A DNA stretch of 64,000 nt from Eubacteriales bacterium OttesenSCG-928-K08 (GCA_030266105.1 JAJDHH010000003.1:28722-92721), one strand, 5' to 3'. Counted from the first letter of the stretch, positions 26,593-34,915 are shown. The notes: generated by a model from the letters alone, not told the origin. Numbers and translations are program-made.

Positions 26593-28437
26593 TTATTTTA
26601 TGCCAAGCTCTTCTGCCGTAAAGGTGCGGCCATATACGAGAGTATAATATGCGTCCACATCCGCCATAAGCTCGTCTTTGGTGTATAGCTCCGGGTGCAG
26701 GTTGTTCGTTGCCCAGCAGACGCCCAGGCAGCATGATGCTGTCGGATAATCCCATGGCTCCAGCGCAGAGGGGAATTGATACACCGCTTTGTTTTTGACG
26801 GCATTTGTTGCAGTCCAGCCCGCATCGTTGAGTATATCGTCCACTGTGTAGTCGGCGTATGCGGGAATCCAGATTACATCCGGGTTCCAAACGATGATCT
26901 GCTCGAGATTGACCTCGGCAAACTCACCCTTTACATCAATGCCGGTAACGGCGTTTTTGCCGCCTGCGGCTTCAATGATGTAGCTTTGAATCATCGCTTC
27001 GGGCGCAACGGTCAGCATGGAGCTGCCGCCAAGGAACATTACGCTTGGTTGCCTGCTCGCCTTTGAGGAGACTTCCTTGGCTTTTGTCACCTGATTATCG
27101 AAGAATTCACAGATTTCAGCCGCGCGCGCTTCCTCGCCCAACGCCTTCGCAACCAGTGTCAGCGAGTTTTTGATGGTGTCGAAGCTTTCCGTATTGGGCA
27201 GCGCAACAATGGCGGGCACACCCACTGCCTCGTATTGCTCCGCCTGATCGGTGAAACGCTCGGGCAGTATCGCAAGGTCGGCGCCAATTGAGGCCACCGT
27301 TTCAAAGTTGATGTTTTTGCCCTTGCCAATGGAGGTCAGGCTATCAAAATTTTCGATGACATACTGGTATAGGCCATCCGCCATTTCCTTGTTGCCAAAG
27401 CCTGCAAGGTACTTCCCGCCTCCGCCAAGCACGATGGCGGTGTTCATGGATGGGTTGTGTGTGCCAACCACCTTTGTGGCAGCACCGGGCAGCGTTACCG
27501 TGCGGCCAACAACGTCAGTCAGCGCAATTTCACCCGCCATGGTGAAGAAAAGCTGCTCGCCGTATTCAGCAACGCCATATGAGTCTATCAATTGCGTGGC
27601 TTTTTCGCCCTGCATCCATTCGATGAAGGCGTTTGCGCCATCGATGTTGGTGTCCGCCCATTTGTCGGGGGAGATTGCCAGCATGGAGTATGTGTTTTTC
27701 ATCTCATCAGAACGCTCCAACAGCAGATTAAGCTGTGGGCGCATTTCATGCGCGAGATAGGTGGCCTTGTCGCTAAGCACATATGCCTGCTCTTCGGCGG
27801 CCATTGTAATGCACGCGCCCATGCCCTGCCCGGCGGAAACATACCAGCTATCCTTTTCGGGGTTGGGTTCGATTTGCGCGGCAGCCCATATTTTGTTCTC
27901 CGCGTTGTGCGTGCCGCTGCTGTCGCCGCGGGAGATGAATGTAAACCCGCCTTCGGCAATGGCTTTAAACGCCTCGGTGGCGTTTGCAGCGCTTCCAACG
28001 CCTGCCGGATCGTCCGCCGGGCCAAGTATCACAAAATAGTTGTACATGAAGGGAATACGCTCAGCCGCAAAGCCTTCCGATATGAATGTTTCCTCTGCGG
28101 ATTTTGAGTGCACGAGCAGCGCGTCGGCATCGCCTGTGCGGCCTTTTTCAATCGCTGCGCCTGTGCCTGCGGATGTGATTTCAAGTTTGTATCCGGTGTC
28201 CGCCTCAAATTCCGGCTGCAGGTAGGGCAACAGGCCGGAGTCATTAACGGATGTTGTTGTTGAAAGCCTTATGATTGGGTTGGCGGGCCCTTCGTCAGCC
28301 GGTTCAGGGCTGGGCGCCACATCAACAACGGGCGCTTCGGGTGTTGGATCTGCTGATGGTTGTGTTGCAGGCGTGCATGCAACCATGCCAAGCACAAGCA
28401 ACAACGCAAGAATAATAGTGAGTGGTCTGTTCTTCAT
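26593..28437 (-). CDS. Fused substrate-binding lipoprotein: TupA domain + BtuF/MolA-type domain
   Basis: A 614-residue lipoprotein with signal sequence and lipobox-like MVAC (C21), then a Pro-rich linker. Residues about 54-301 match TupA tungstate-binding protein, including the STTTS oxyanion-binding stretch at 59-63 and SRGDSSGTHNAE. Residues about 303-614 match a helical-backbone (cluster A-II, FecB/BtuF/MolA) binding protein, beginning TDVVGRTVTLPGAATKVVG. The join is direct, with no second signal peptide, frameshift or stop. AAGGAG precedes the ATG with 9-base spacing. The two halves correspond to the two importers in the same operon (FecCD-FecE type and TupBC). Confidence 0.9.
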   Translation of the reverse strand: MKNRPLTIILALLLVLGMVACTPATQPSADPTPEAPVVDVAPSPEPADEGPANPIIRLSTTTSVNDSGLLPYLQPEFEADTGYKLEITSAGTGAAIEKGRTGDADALLVHSKSAEETFISEGFAAERIPFMYNYFVILGPADDPAGVGSAANATEAFKAIAEGGFTFISRGDSSGTHNAENKIWAAAQIEPNPEKDSWYVSAGQGMGACITMAAEEQAYVLSDKATYLAHEMRPQLNLLLERSDEMKNTYSMLAISPDKWADTNIDGANAFIEWMQGEKATQLIDSYGVAEYGEQLFFTMAGEIALTDVVGRTVTLPGAATKVVGTHNPSMNTAIVLGGGGKYLAGFGNKEMADGLYQYVIENFDSLTSIGKGKNINFETVASIGADLAILPERFTDQAEQYEAVGVPAIVALPNTESFDTIKNSLTLVAKALGEEARAAEICEFFDNQVTKAKEVSSKASRQPSVMFLGGSSMLTVAPEAMIQSYIIEAAGGKNAVTGIDVKGEFAEVNLEQIIVWNPDVIWIPAYADYTVDDILNDAGWTATNAVKNKAVYQFPSALEPWDYPTASCCLGVCWATNNLHPELYTKDELMADVDAYYTLVYGRTFTAEELGIK

Positions 28438-28460
28438 TTGAGTTCTCTCCTTTTCAAATT

Positions 28461-28545
28461 GGGAGGCATTGCCGTTTCCAGCAATACCCTATCGTGGAAA
28501 ATCCATGGCGCTAACGCTTTAGGATTGAACCATCGGAGTAGAATT
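28461..28545 (-). promoter_or_regulatory. Moco/Tuco-type riboswitch upstream of the Mo/W operon
   Basis: The minus-strand leader carries stretches I recognise from the molybdenum/tungsten cofactor RNA motif: CTCCGATGG near the 5' side, CCTAAAGC, GCGCCATGG, TTCCACG and GGCAATGCCTCCC at the 3' side. A 10-base hairpin capped by GAAA (arms 28479-28488 and 28465-28474) can act as the tetraloop arm. The aptamer ends 10 bases before the AAGGAG site of the fused binding protein, compatible with control of translation. The match is from memory of the motif, not a covariance search. Confidence 0.78.
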
Positions 28546-28564
28546 TGGATGCATCCTGTACAAT

Positions 28565-28591
28565 GTTATAGCATTTTTTCAATATAATCAA
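28565..28591 (-). promoter_or_regulatory. Putative promoter of the Mo/W operon
   Basis: On the minus strand TTGATT (28591-28586), 15-base spacer, TATAAC (28570-28565) preceded by TGC. Transcription would begin just before the riboswitch, which supports the assignment despite the short spacer. Confidence 0.4.
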
Positions 28592-28727
28592 GCTTCACAT
28601 CACATTTTATAGACAACAAACTACAACATTTTTGTACTATACATAATATATGAAAAAATTGACCTAAAGCAAAAAAATGGTCATTTTGAGTGCGAATATA
28701 GCCGGTTTAGATAACAAACGGCAAAAT
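28592..28727. other. Intergenic AT-rich stretch between two W/Mo operons
   Basis: Together with the riboswitch and the terminator at 28728-28754 this fills the 413-base gap 28438-28850. I see no gene or further motif in it. Confidence 0.5.
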
Positions 28728-28754
28728 CATACCCGCCCTTTTAAGGCGGGTATG
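28728..28754 (-). terminator. Terminator of the aldehyde oxidoreductase operon
   Basis: CATACCCGCC (28728-28737) pairs with GGCGGGTATG (28745-28754) around a 7-base loop; on the minus strand it is followed by ATTTTG. It lies about 100 bases after the stop at 28851. Confidence 0.7.
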
Positions 28755-28850
28755 AAAGATACATATTTTAGTGTGACAATAACATGGCTAAATCATTGTT
28801 AAAGGGGTTTGATACACTAACAAATGTTTAACCACAGTATGCCCGCTAAT

Positions 28851-29591
28851 TTATGTAGCGGAGTAAACATCGGCCATAACAAGCGCAAGCTGTTTTTTGC
28901 GGCAGGCATCACAAAGTGTGCTGGGCTCGGTGCCAGCTTTTTCTGCTGCAAAGTTGAGCTCCTCTTGCGTGCCCATTTGTGCGCCGCAGCTTGCGCAGTG
29001 AACAAGTGTGAACGTTTTTTCCCACACAGTGCGTGTGGTTTCATTCTCATGATATTCAATGGCCTTTGTGGGGCAAACACGTGCACAGCTGCCGCAGCCA
29101 ATGCAGTCGGCAGGCGGTTCATTAAAAGGCGGAGCAATTTCTTTTGTGATGCCACGGTTTACCGTGGCGATTGCCCCTGCGCCCAATGTGCTGCATGCGC
29201 GCACGCATAAGCCGCAAATTATGCACTTACCATCTTTTTCATTTAGCTTGTCAAGTGCGGGGGCGCTATAGGCCTTGCATAGTGCCGCGATGATTTCGCT
29301 TTGTGGCGCGCGCTTTTGGAGCAGCCTGAGTATTATACCACGCTGCTGTTTGATTTTTTCATTGTTGGTGTGCACCTCGCATTCGTTCAAAACGGGATAA
29401 ATGCACGACACCACGGTTTTGCTCCAACCACGCTCAACAACCTCCACAATACACACACGGCAGCAGCCCTGGCCTAATAACCCTTCGTGGTTGCAGAGCG
29501 TGGGAATATATATGCCGTTGCGCCTGGCAACTTCCAATAAAAACTCACCCGGTTCACATGTGCAGCTTTTTCCATCTATCACGATATTCAT
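28851..29591 (-). CDS. NuoG/HydA-N-terminal-like iron-sulfur subunit
   Basis: A 246-residue iron-sulfur protein resembling the electron-entry part of NuoG or [FeFe]-hydrogenase HydA without the catalytic domain: N-terminal plant-type [2Fe-2S] domain (CxxxxGxCCRVC region, about 33-65), two [4Fe-4S] sets (CIICGLCVRAC and CIGCGSCARVC), then a C-terminal pair CASC...CDAC that may bind another cluster or zinc. The ATG overlaps the NuoF-like stop by four bases. It is the last gene of the AOR operon and probably links the flavin subunit with the AOR polyferredoxin. Confidence 0.88.
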   Translation of the reverse strand: MNIVIDGKSCTCEPGEFLLEVARRNGIYIPTLCNHEGLLGQGCCRVCIVEVVERGWSKTVVSCIYPVLNECEVHTNNEKIKQQRGIILRLLQKRAPQSEIIAALCKAYSAPALDKLNEKDGKCIICGLCVRACSTLGAGAIATVNRGITKEIAPPFNEPPADCIGCGSCARVCPTKAIEYHENETTRTVWEKTFTLVHCASCGAQMGTQEELNFAAEKAGTEPSTLCDACRKKQLALVMADVYSAT

Positions 29592-31390
29592 TTTTGAGCC
29601 CTCCCCTGTGCCAGAATGGCCTCAAAGCGGCAGGCTTGCCGGCAGCTTCCGCACGCTATGCAGCTGCGTTGGTCAATTTCATAAGCTTGCCCTTTTTCGC
29701 CGCGAATGGCATTAACCGGGCAATTTTTCTTGCATAAGCCGCAGCTTTTGCATTTGTTTTTTTCAATAACAAATGTGGTGAGCTTTGAGCAAACACCCGC
29801 AGGGCAGTATTTGTTATGTATGTGTGCCTCATATTCATCGCGGAAGTATTTTAGCGTGGTTAACACAGGATTTGGCGCGGATTTACCAAGCGCGCATAGC
29901 GAGCTTTCCGCAATTGTTTGGCAGAGCTGCTCCAGCAGCTCCAAATCGCCATCTTGGCCACGGCCTTCGCATATTCCGGTCAAAATATCCAGCATGTGCC
30001 TAAGCCCTTCGCGGCAGGGTGTGCATTTCCCGCAGCTTTCCTCTGTGAGGAATTTTACATAATAGCGCGCTACTTCAACCATGCAATCCCTGTCGTCCAT
30101 CACGATCATGCCGCCAGAACCCATCATCGCGCCATATTGTGTCAAGGTGTCAAAGTCAACAGGTAAATCGAGCATGGCGCTGGGGATGCAGCCGCCGGAA
30201 GGCCCACCAGTTTGCACGGCTTTAAAGGGCCGGTCATCTATTATTCCGCCGCCAATGTCAAAAATCAGGTGGCGGAGGGTGGCGCCCATTTGCACTTCGA
30301 CAAGTCCTGTGCGTTTAACCTTGCCAACCAGCGCAAACACCTTTGTTCCGCTGCTTGTTTTTGTGCCAAGCGTTGCATACAAAGGGCCGCCATCGCGTAT
30401 GATGACGGGAATGTTGGCGAAAGTTTCAACATTGTTTAGCACTGTGGGGCAATCCCACAGGCCGCGCTGAACTGAACGGATATATTTTGCGCGGGGTTCG
30501 CCCACACGCCCTTCAATCGAGGCCATTAGTGCGGTGCTTTCGCCGCAAACAAATGCGCCGCCCCCGCGAACAACCGAGAGATTTAAAGCCTTGCCGCTGC
30601 CCATGATGTTTTTGCCCAGGAAACCAAGCTCAAGCGCGGACGCTAACGCAGCATTTACATTTTTGAGTGCGAGGCCATATTCATCCCGAATGTAGAGGAA
30701 ACCTTCGGTCGCGCCTATTGCCAGCGCACAGATTGCCATGCCCTCAATCACGCTATGCGGGTCGCCTTCCAGTATGGATCGATCCATAAACGCACCGGGG
30801 TCGCCTTCGTCGCCATTGCACACAACATATTTGGGGAACACATCGTATCCGGCGGCGGTTCTCCATTTGCGGCCTGTGGGAAAGCCCGCGCCGCCCCGGC
30901 CGCGAAGGCCGGAAAGCTCAACCTGCTCTATAATTTCACTGCCTGACATGTTGAGCGCTTTTGTAAGCGCTTCATATCCGCCCCTGGAAATGTAATCCTC
31001 AATGTTTCCAGGATCAATTTCGCCAATGTTGCGCAGCGCAATCTTATATTGTGGCTTGTAGAATGGGTTTTCTAGCTTGCTTTTTATGCGTTCGCCATTT
31101 TCGTTTTTGTAGAGCAGGCGCTCAACAACTTTGTTTTCCTGCAGCGCGCTTAATATATCCTGCGCATCATGAGGCTTGACTTTATAGTAAGAAATATCGT
31201 CCGGCAATATTTGAACGATTGGGCCATTCTCGCAAAATCCGTTGCAGCCCGTGCGCTTAATGTGCGCCTTAACCTCAATTTGCCCCATTACGCCCATCTT
31301 GTTTATGGCATTTTCAAGCGCCTGAACAACCTGTTCACTTCCGTTTGCCAGGCAGCCGGTTCCGCAGCATACTAATAGGGTGCGCTTCAT
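29588..31390 (-). CDS. NuoF/HydB-like NAD(H)-binding flavoprotein
   Basis: A 600-residue subunit of the NuoF/HydB/HndC type: N-terminal thioredoxin-like [2Fe-2S] domain (about 1-90), FMN/NADH domain with GRGGAGFPTGRKW and CNGDEGDPGAFMDR, SLBB domain, [4Fe-4S] site ESCGKCTPCREG, and an added C-terminal ferredoxin domain with two [4Fe-4S] sets (CKSCGLCKKNC, CIACGSCRQAC). Such long HydB-type subunits occur in electron-bifurcating complexes. It overlaps both neighbours by four bases (ATGA), implying a fixed stoichiometry. Confidence 0.93.
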   Translation of the reverse strand: MKRTLLVCCGTGCLANGSEQVVQALENAINKMGVMGQIEVKAHIKRTGCNGFCENGPIVQILPDDISYYKVKPHDAQDILSALQENKVVERLLYKNENGERIKSKLENPFYKPQYKIALRNIGEIDPGNIEDYISRGGYEALTKALNMSGSEIIEQVELSGLRGRGGAGFPTGRKWRTAAGYDVFPKYVVCNGDEGDPGAFMDRSILEGDPHSVIEGMAICALAIGATEGFLYIRDEYGLALKNVNAALASALELGFLGKNIMGSGKALNLSVVRGGGAFVCGESTALMASIEGRVGEPRAKYIRSVQRGLWDCPTVLNNVETFANIPVIIRDGGPLYATLGTKTSSGTKVFALVGKVKRTGLVEVQMGATLRHLIFDIGGGIIDDRPFKAVQTGGPSGGCIPSAMLDLPVDFDTLTQYGAMMGSGGMIVMDDRDCMVEVARYYVKFLTEESCGKCTPCREGLRHMLDILTGICEGRGQDGDLELLEQLCQTIAESSLCALGKSAPNPVLTTLKYFRDEYEAHIHNKYCPAGVCSKLTTFVIEKNKCKSCGLCKKNCPVNAIRGEKGQAYEIDQRSCIACGSCRQACRFEAILAQGRAQK

Positions 31391-31848
31391 GGTGTCACCT
31401 CCCTGTATGCGTCAATGATCTCTGGCAGCTTTTCAAGTGTGACCTTGCTGTAATAGGTTTCATCCACAACCATCACAGGCGCAATCGCACATGAACCCAG
31501 GCAGTTAACAAGCTCCAACGAAAAAAGGCCATCCTGGCTTGTTTCGCCCGGAGCTATGCCAAGCAGGCGTTCAATTCCGTCAATAAGCTGGTTTGCGCCC
31601 CGTATGTGGCAGGCCGTACCATCACAAAGCTTAATTATGTGCTTACCCTTTGCATCCAGGCTAAGCGCCTTATAGAAGGTTGCCATGGAGTAAAGTTGAG
31701 CGGTTTTGCAACCGATATGCTGGGCTAGCAGCTCAATCCCCTCGCGTGGCACATGCTTAAACTGGCGCTGCATGTCCTGCATGGCAGCAAGCGCATAACG
31801 CAGCTCTTTTGGGTATTTTGTAATGAGGGAAAGAATTTCTTCTGTCAA
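31387..31848 (-). CDS. NuoE/HydC-like [2Fe-2S] subunit
   Basis: A 153-residue thioredoxin-like subunit. The four cluster ligands are visible as CDGTAC (CxxxxC) and CLGSC (CxxxC). It partners with the NuoF-like subunit for NAD(H) reactions. The start is TTG at 31848 (LTEEIL); GGTGGA lies upstream. The stop overlaps the next start. Confidence 0.92.
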   Translation of the reverse strand: MTEEILSLITKYPKELRYALAAMQDMQRQFKHVPREGIELLAQHIGCKTAQLYSMATFYKALSLDAKGKHIIKLCDGTACHIRGANQLIDGIERLLGIAPGETSQDGLFSLELVNCLGSCAIAPVMVVDETYYSKVTLEKLPEIIDAYREVTP

Positions 31849-31883
31849 TCTGATTCCACCCTTCGTTTGCGTTTAAAGTTTGT

Positions 31884-32156
31884 TTATCCTCCAGCAACCA
31901 GCGGGAATACAGCAACGACATTTTGCTCACTGAGCGTAGTTGCCACTCCATTAAGGTGCACAATATGGCGCCCATTAACAAGCACGATTGCGTCAGGCCC
32001 CAGCGCTTGCCTGTCCTGCGTGAGCAGTTTTTCGTAAAACGCGGGGAATTTTTCGCAAAGCTCAATTAAAAGCGCCAACACATCCTTTGGGGGAGCTATG
32101 TTCATCTGCGCGCATTTTGTGATTTCCCGGTAGGTTGCAAAAAACTTCACAGTCAT
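31884..32156 (-). CDS. MoaD/ThiS-like sulfur carrier
   Basis: A 90-residue beta-grasp protein ending in the required Gly-Gly (VAGG). MoaD donates sulfur as a C-terminal thiocarboxylate to make the molybdopterin dithiolene. Its place inside the AOR operon suggests a role in the tungstopterin of this enzyme. No MoaE partner is visible in the window; a MoeB-like activating enzyme is at 54144. No clear ribosome site was found before the ATG. Confidence 0.85.
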   Translation of the reverse strand: MTVKFFATYREITKCAQMNIAPPKDVLALLIELCEKFPAFYEKLLTQDRQALGPDAIVLVNGRHIVHLNGVATTLSEQNVVAVFPLVAGG

Positions 32157-32173
32157 ATCAACATGTTAAACTG

Positions 32174-32205
32174 CCGCCACGCACAGCAGGCGCTATGCGT
32201 GGCGG
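32174..32205 (-). promoter_or_regulatory. Intercistronic hairpin between AOR and MoaD-like gene
   Basis: CCGCCACGCA (32174-32183) pairs with TGCGTGGCGG (32196-32205). There is only a weak T-run on the minus strand (CAGTTTAAC), so it may protect the AOR message or reduce read-through rather than fully terminate. Confidence 0.55.
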
Positions 32206-32213
32206 TCTTTCTC

Positions 32214-34010
32214 CTATATGCTTAATTGTTCGAGCTTATCGGCGGTGGGTACGCCTTCCTTATCCCAGCCGCGCAAAGTGTAGTATTCCTCCAGCATTTC
32301 GTAAAGCTCCGCAACCTTGCCCTTTGCAGGGCCGCTTGGCAGCTTTTCACGCAGCAGGCGCGGCGGCAAAGTATCCTTCTCAACACCGGCGGCAATGTTA
32401 AAGCGCTTCTCCAGGTTCCAGCAGCGCTCGCCTTTGAGGAGAATTTCTTCATCCGTCTCATCTGAGCCTATCGCCTCGCGGTATTGCGCAGAAAGCTCAG
32501 GCAATCCAATGCCAAATGTTGTAAAAAGGCAAAGGCCCAAGCTATCCACAAGCGCCGTCAGGTCTTGGAACAGCTTTAACAGGGCGGGCTTTCCTTCTGT
32601 TTCAAGCGGGTCGGTCTTGAGCGGAACGCCGAGAATTTCTGGCGATGTCAGGTAACCGCGCACGTGGCAGCCGCCACGGTTGCTTGTTGCATACTCAAGC
32701 GCCATGCCCTGGATGGCCCGGCCATCATAGGCGGGCATTTCCTGCTTTTTGACTGACATTGAAAGCTCGGGGTGCCCATATTTTTCTGCCAGACGGTAGG
32801 AACCCAAAGCGAGTATTTCACCAAAACCTTCGCCCTTGCCAACGGCCTCGGTGAGGTTTACGACTGCGTGCGCATCGCCAAACCGCAATGGGAAGCCGAT
32901 ATCTTCCTCAGGGATGGCGCCCATTTCAAAAAGCTCCATCGCACAGGCGATTGTTGCGCCAAGCGTAATGGGGTCCATGCCGTATTCATTGCACAGGAAG
33001 TTCGCCTTGCAGATTGCCGCAAGATCGTTCACGCCACAATCCGCCCCAAAGGACCAGCCTGCTTCATATTCAGGGCCTTCGCCAAAGGAGGCAAACGGGC
33101 CATCCGGCACGCGGGTCACACGGCCGCAGGCAATTGAGCAGCCAAAGCAGCCTTTGTTTTTAACGAGGTAAGTATCCGCGAGCCGTTCGCCGGAGGTATC
33201 GTCCGCCTTATCAAAAACTGCGCCGTCGCGCCAGTTGCGAAGCGGGAGCGCACCACTTTCGTTGATAACGTTGACCAGCACCTCCGTGCCAAGCGCAGCA
33301 AGGCCTGCGCCCGAAACCGGGTGAGCCTTGAGTTTAGCGCGCGCATCGGCCATCGCATCCATAAAGGGCTCGGGGCGCACAACGGTTACGGAGCCTGTGC
33401 CGCGCACAACGACTGCCTTGAGCTTTTTGCTGCCCATCACAGCGCCCAGGCCGCCACGGCCTGCAGCACGGTGCTTGTCGTTCATGACTCCGCTGTAAAG
33501 GCAGCCGCGCTCACCGGTTGGGCCAATGCAGGCCACACGGAAGGATGCGCCGCAGGTTTCGTTGAGCATATCGGTGGTTTCATAAACGGTTTTGCCCCAA
33601 AGCTCTTCGGCATCCCTAAGCTCCACAATATCGTTATGGATAAACAGATAGACGGGTTTTTCGCTCTGGTTTTCGAATATGATTCCATCGTAGCCGGCAT
33701 ATTTTAGCTCGGGGCCAAAGTGCCCGCCGGAGTTTGCTGCGCCAATTGTGCCTGTTAGCGGCGCTTTGGCGACAACCTCGTAGCGCCCTGAGCAGGATGC
33801 GGCAGTGGCGGTCAGCGGCCCTGTCATAAATATTAATTTATTGTCGGGGCCAAGCGGATCCACATTGGGGTCAACTTCATCGCAAAAATATTTTGTGCCC
33901 AGTCCGCGTGCGCCTACATAATCGTTAGCCGCTTTCATGTTTAAGGGTTCTTTTTTAATTTCGCCCGTTGCCAGGTTTACACGAAGTAATTTTCCAATCC
34001 AGCCGCCCAT
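32214..34010 (-). CDS. aor: Tungsten-dependent aldehyde:ferredoxin oxidoreductase
   Basis: A 598-residue enzyme of the AOR family that oxidises aldehydes to acids with a tungsto-bispyranopterin. The N-terminal domain is intact ([31 protein letters not shown] region, [18 protein letters not shown]). The [4Fe-4S] ligands are C288xxC291xxxC295 and C494. [15 protein letters not shown] is also typical. It follows the polyferredoxin by two bases. With the NuoEFG-like subunits it matches the multi-subunit W oxidoreductases (WOR2 type) described from gut bacteria, thought to couple aldehyde oxidation to both ferredoxin and NAD+. Confidence 0.95.
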   Translation of the reverse strand: MGGWIGKLLRVNLATGEIKKEPLNMKAANDYVGARGLGTKYFCDEVDPNVDPLGPDNKLIFMTGPLTATAASCSGRYEVVAKAPLTGTIGAANSGGHFGPELKYAGYDGIIFENQSEKPVYLFIHNDIVELRDAEELWGKTVYETTDMLNETCGASFRVACIGPTGERGCLYSGVMNDKHRAAGRGGLGAVMGSKKLKAVVVRGTGSVTVVRPEPFMDAMADARAKLKAHPVSGAGLAALGTEVLVNVINESGALPLRNWRDGAVFDKADDTSGERLADTYLVKNKGCFGCSIACGRVTRVPDGPFASFGEGPEYEAGWSFGADCGVNDLAAICKANFLCNEYGMDPITLGATIACAMELFEMGAIPEEDIGFPLRFGDAHAVVNLTEAVGKGEGFGEILALGSYRLAEKYGHPELSMSVKKQEMPAYDGRAIQGMALEYATSNRGGCHVRGYLTSPEILGVPLKTDPLETEGKPALLKLFQDLTALVDSLGLCLFTTFGIGLPELSAQYREAIGSDETDEEILLKGERCWNLEKRFNIAAGVEKDTLPPRLLREKLPSGPAKGKVAELYEMLEEYYTLRGWDKEGVPTADKLEQLSI

Positions 34011-34012
34011 GA

Positions 34013-34486
34013 TTACGCCCCCTCTCCAAATACTTCTTTGAAGCTCTCGGCCACAGCTTTTTTCCTGTCCAAATCCTCCTGCGGCTCCACATATTCAATG
34101 GCTCCCCAGGGGCAGAATTTTGCGCACTTGGGGTCGCCATCGCACAAGTCGCACTTAAACACCTTGCGCGTAATAGGGGAGTAGCTGATGTTCCCAAGCG
34201 GGCAGGCATTTTGGCACATTTTGCAGACTATGCACTTTTGCGCATTCATCACAACCGCGCCGTTTTCGTTCCTTGAGATCGCCCCCACAGGGCAAACCTT
34301 CAGGCAGGGCGCTTCATCGCATTGAAGGCACATGATGGGGATGGAAACCGCGGCCTGCTCATAGTCCATCACAGTAACGGCGGAAAGACATGGGTTGAAC
34401 TGTTCCGTGTGGCCAAACGAGCACACAAGCTCGCAGGTACGGCACCCTACGCATTTTTCTGGTTTGATGATCAGTTGCTTGCTCAT
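34013..34486 (-). CDS. Polyferredoxin subunit of the aldehyde oxidoreductase
   Basis: A 157-residue protein with four [4Fe-4S] Cys sets ([52 protein letters not shown]), like the small WorS/AorA and HycB/CooF-type electron-transfer subunits. It is the first gene of the operon and is nearly contiguous with AOR. The start is ambiguous: ATG at 34486 is used, but an in-frame TTG at 34510 has the better Shine-Dalgarno sequence and would add eight residues. Confidence 0.92.
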   Translation of the reverse strand: MSKQLIIKPEKCVGCRTCELVCSFGHTEQFNPCLSAVTVMDYEQAAVSIPIMCLQCDEAPCLKVCPVGAISRNENGAVVMNAQKCIVCKMCQNACPLGNISYSPITRKVFKCDLCDGDPKCAKFCPWGAIEYVEPQEDLDRKKAVAESFKEVFGEGA

Positions 34487-34494
34487 TGTTCCTT

Positions 34495-34531
34495 TTCCCG
34501 CGAAAAACAACGCGGGAATCCACCTCCTTTT
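34495..34531 (-). promoter_or_regulatory. Strong Shine-Dalgarno followed by a hairpin at the polyferredoxin start
   Basis: AAAAGGAGGTGG (34531-34520) is followed by TTCCCGCG (34518-34511) pairing with CGCGGGAA (34502-34495). The candidate TTG start (34510-34508) sits in the loop and the ATG (34486) after the stem. Either TTG is the start, or the hairpin brings the distant site near the ATG. Confidence 0.55.
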
Positions 34532-34558
34532 CTAAAATATGGCATTGGAAGGTTGAGG

Positions 34559-34598
34559 AAACGAAAACCCGCAGGAAGAAAAGACTTCTTCCTGCGGG
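34559..34598 (-). terminator. Intrinsic terminator inside the AOR leader
   Basis: CCCGCAGGAAGAA (34598-34586) pairs with TTCTTCCTGCGGG (34580-34568) around GTCTT on the minus strand, followed by TTTTCGTTT. It lies upstream of the first AOR gene and downstream of a promoter, so it is an attenuator rather than an end-of-gene terminator. Confidence 0.88.
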
Positions 34599-34705
34599 CT
34601 CCTTTGCAAGAATGGCAGGCTGCAGAGTTTCCCCCGCAACCCATTGGTCGCAATGGCCGCCTGGGTCGATTGCGACTCGGAACGCTCCTCGCAGACTATA
34701 GTAAA
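34599..34705 (-). ncRNA. Structured leader of the AOR operon (candidate riboswitch or attenuator, class unknown)
   Basis: About 105 bases between the promoter and the terminator. Visible helices: CGCAA (34674-34670) with TTGCG (34639-34635), next to CCC/GGG, enclosing a CCATTG/CAATGG hairpin; CAGGC can pair with GCCTG further down. TGCGGG (34638-34633) is also complementary to CCCGCA of the terminator stem, giving two exclusive folds. It does not match the Moco-type leader at 28461, a T-box, TPP, FMN, SAM, cobalamin or lysine element as far as I can recognise. Confidence 0.6.
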
Positions 34706-34706
34706 T

Positions 34707-34735
34707 AGTATACACTAAAGCTAAAAAAATGAAAG
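34707..34735 (-). promoter_or_regulatory. Promoter of the AOR operon
   Basis: On the minus strand CTTTCA (34735-34730), 17-base spacer, TATACT (34712-34707). Start of transcription near 34700 would make the structured leader. Confidence 0.5.
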
Positions 34736-34915
34736 CTTTTCTTTCCAAAAATACGGTATATACTGCATAAAGAATCCCATTAAATCCGTGAGTGATCTGT
34801 ACATTTTACGTGAATATAGTTAAAACTAAAGCCCAATATTATGAAAAGTCGTCCTCAAAAAAATCGCATTTTTCAAAATTGATGGGTGTGCGCCTCACCT
34901 TTTGAAGGCGATACA

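Noticed and set aside
27520..27560. Assembly chimera joining two binding-protein genes
   Set aside because: The frame is continuous with no repeat or composition break, and both matching importers are in the same operon; raw reads would still be needed to exclude it.
34599..34705. AOR leader as a T-box or 6S RNA
   Set aside because: No T-box sequence (GGTGGTACCGCG-like) or aminoacyl gene follows, and the 6S central-bubble layout is not seen.
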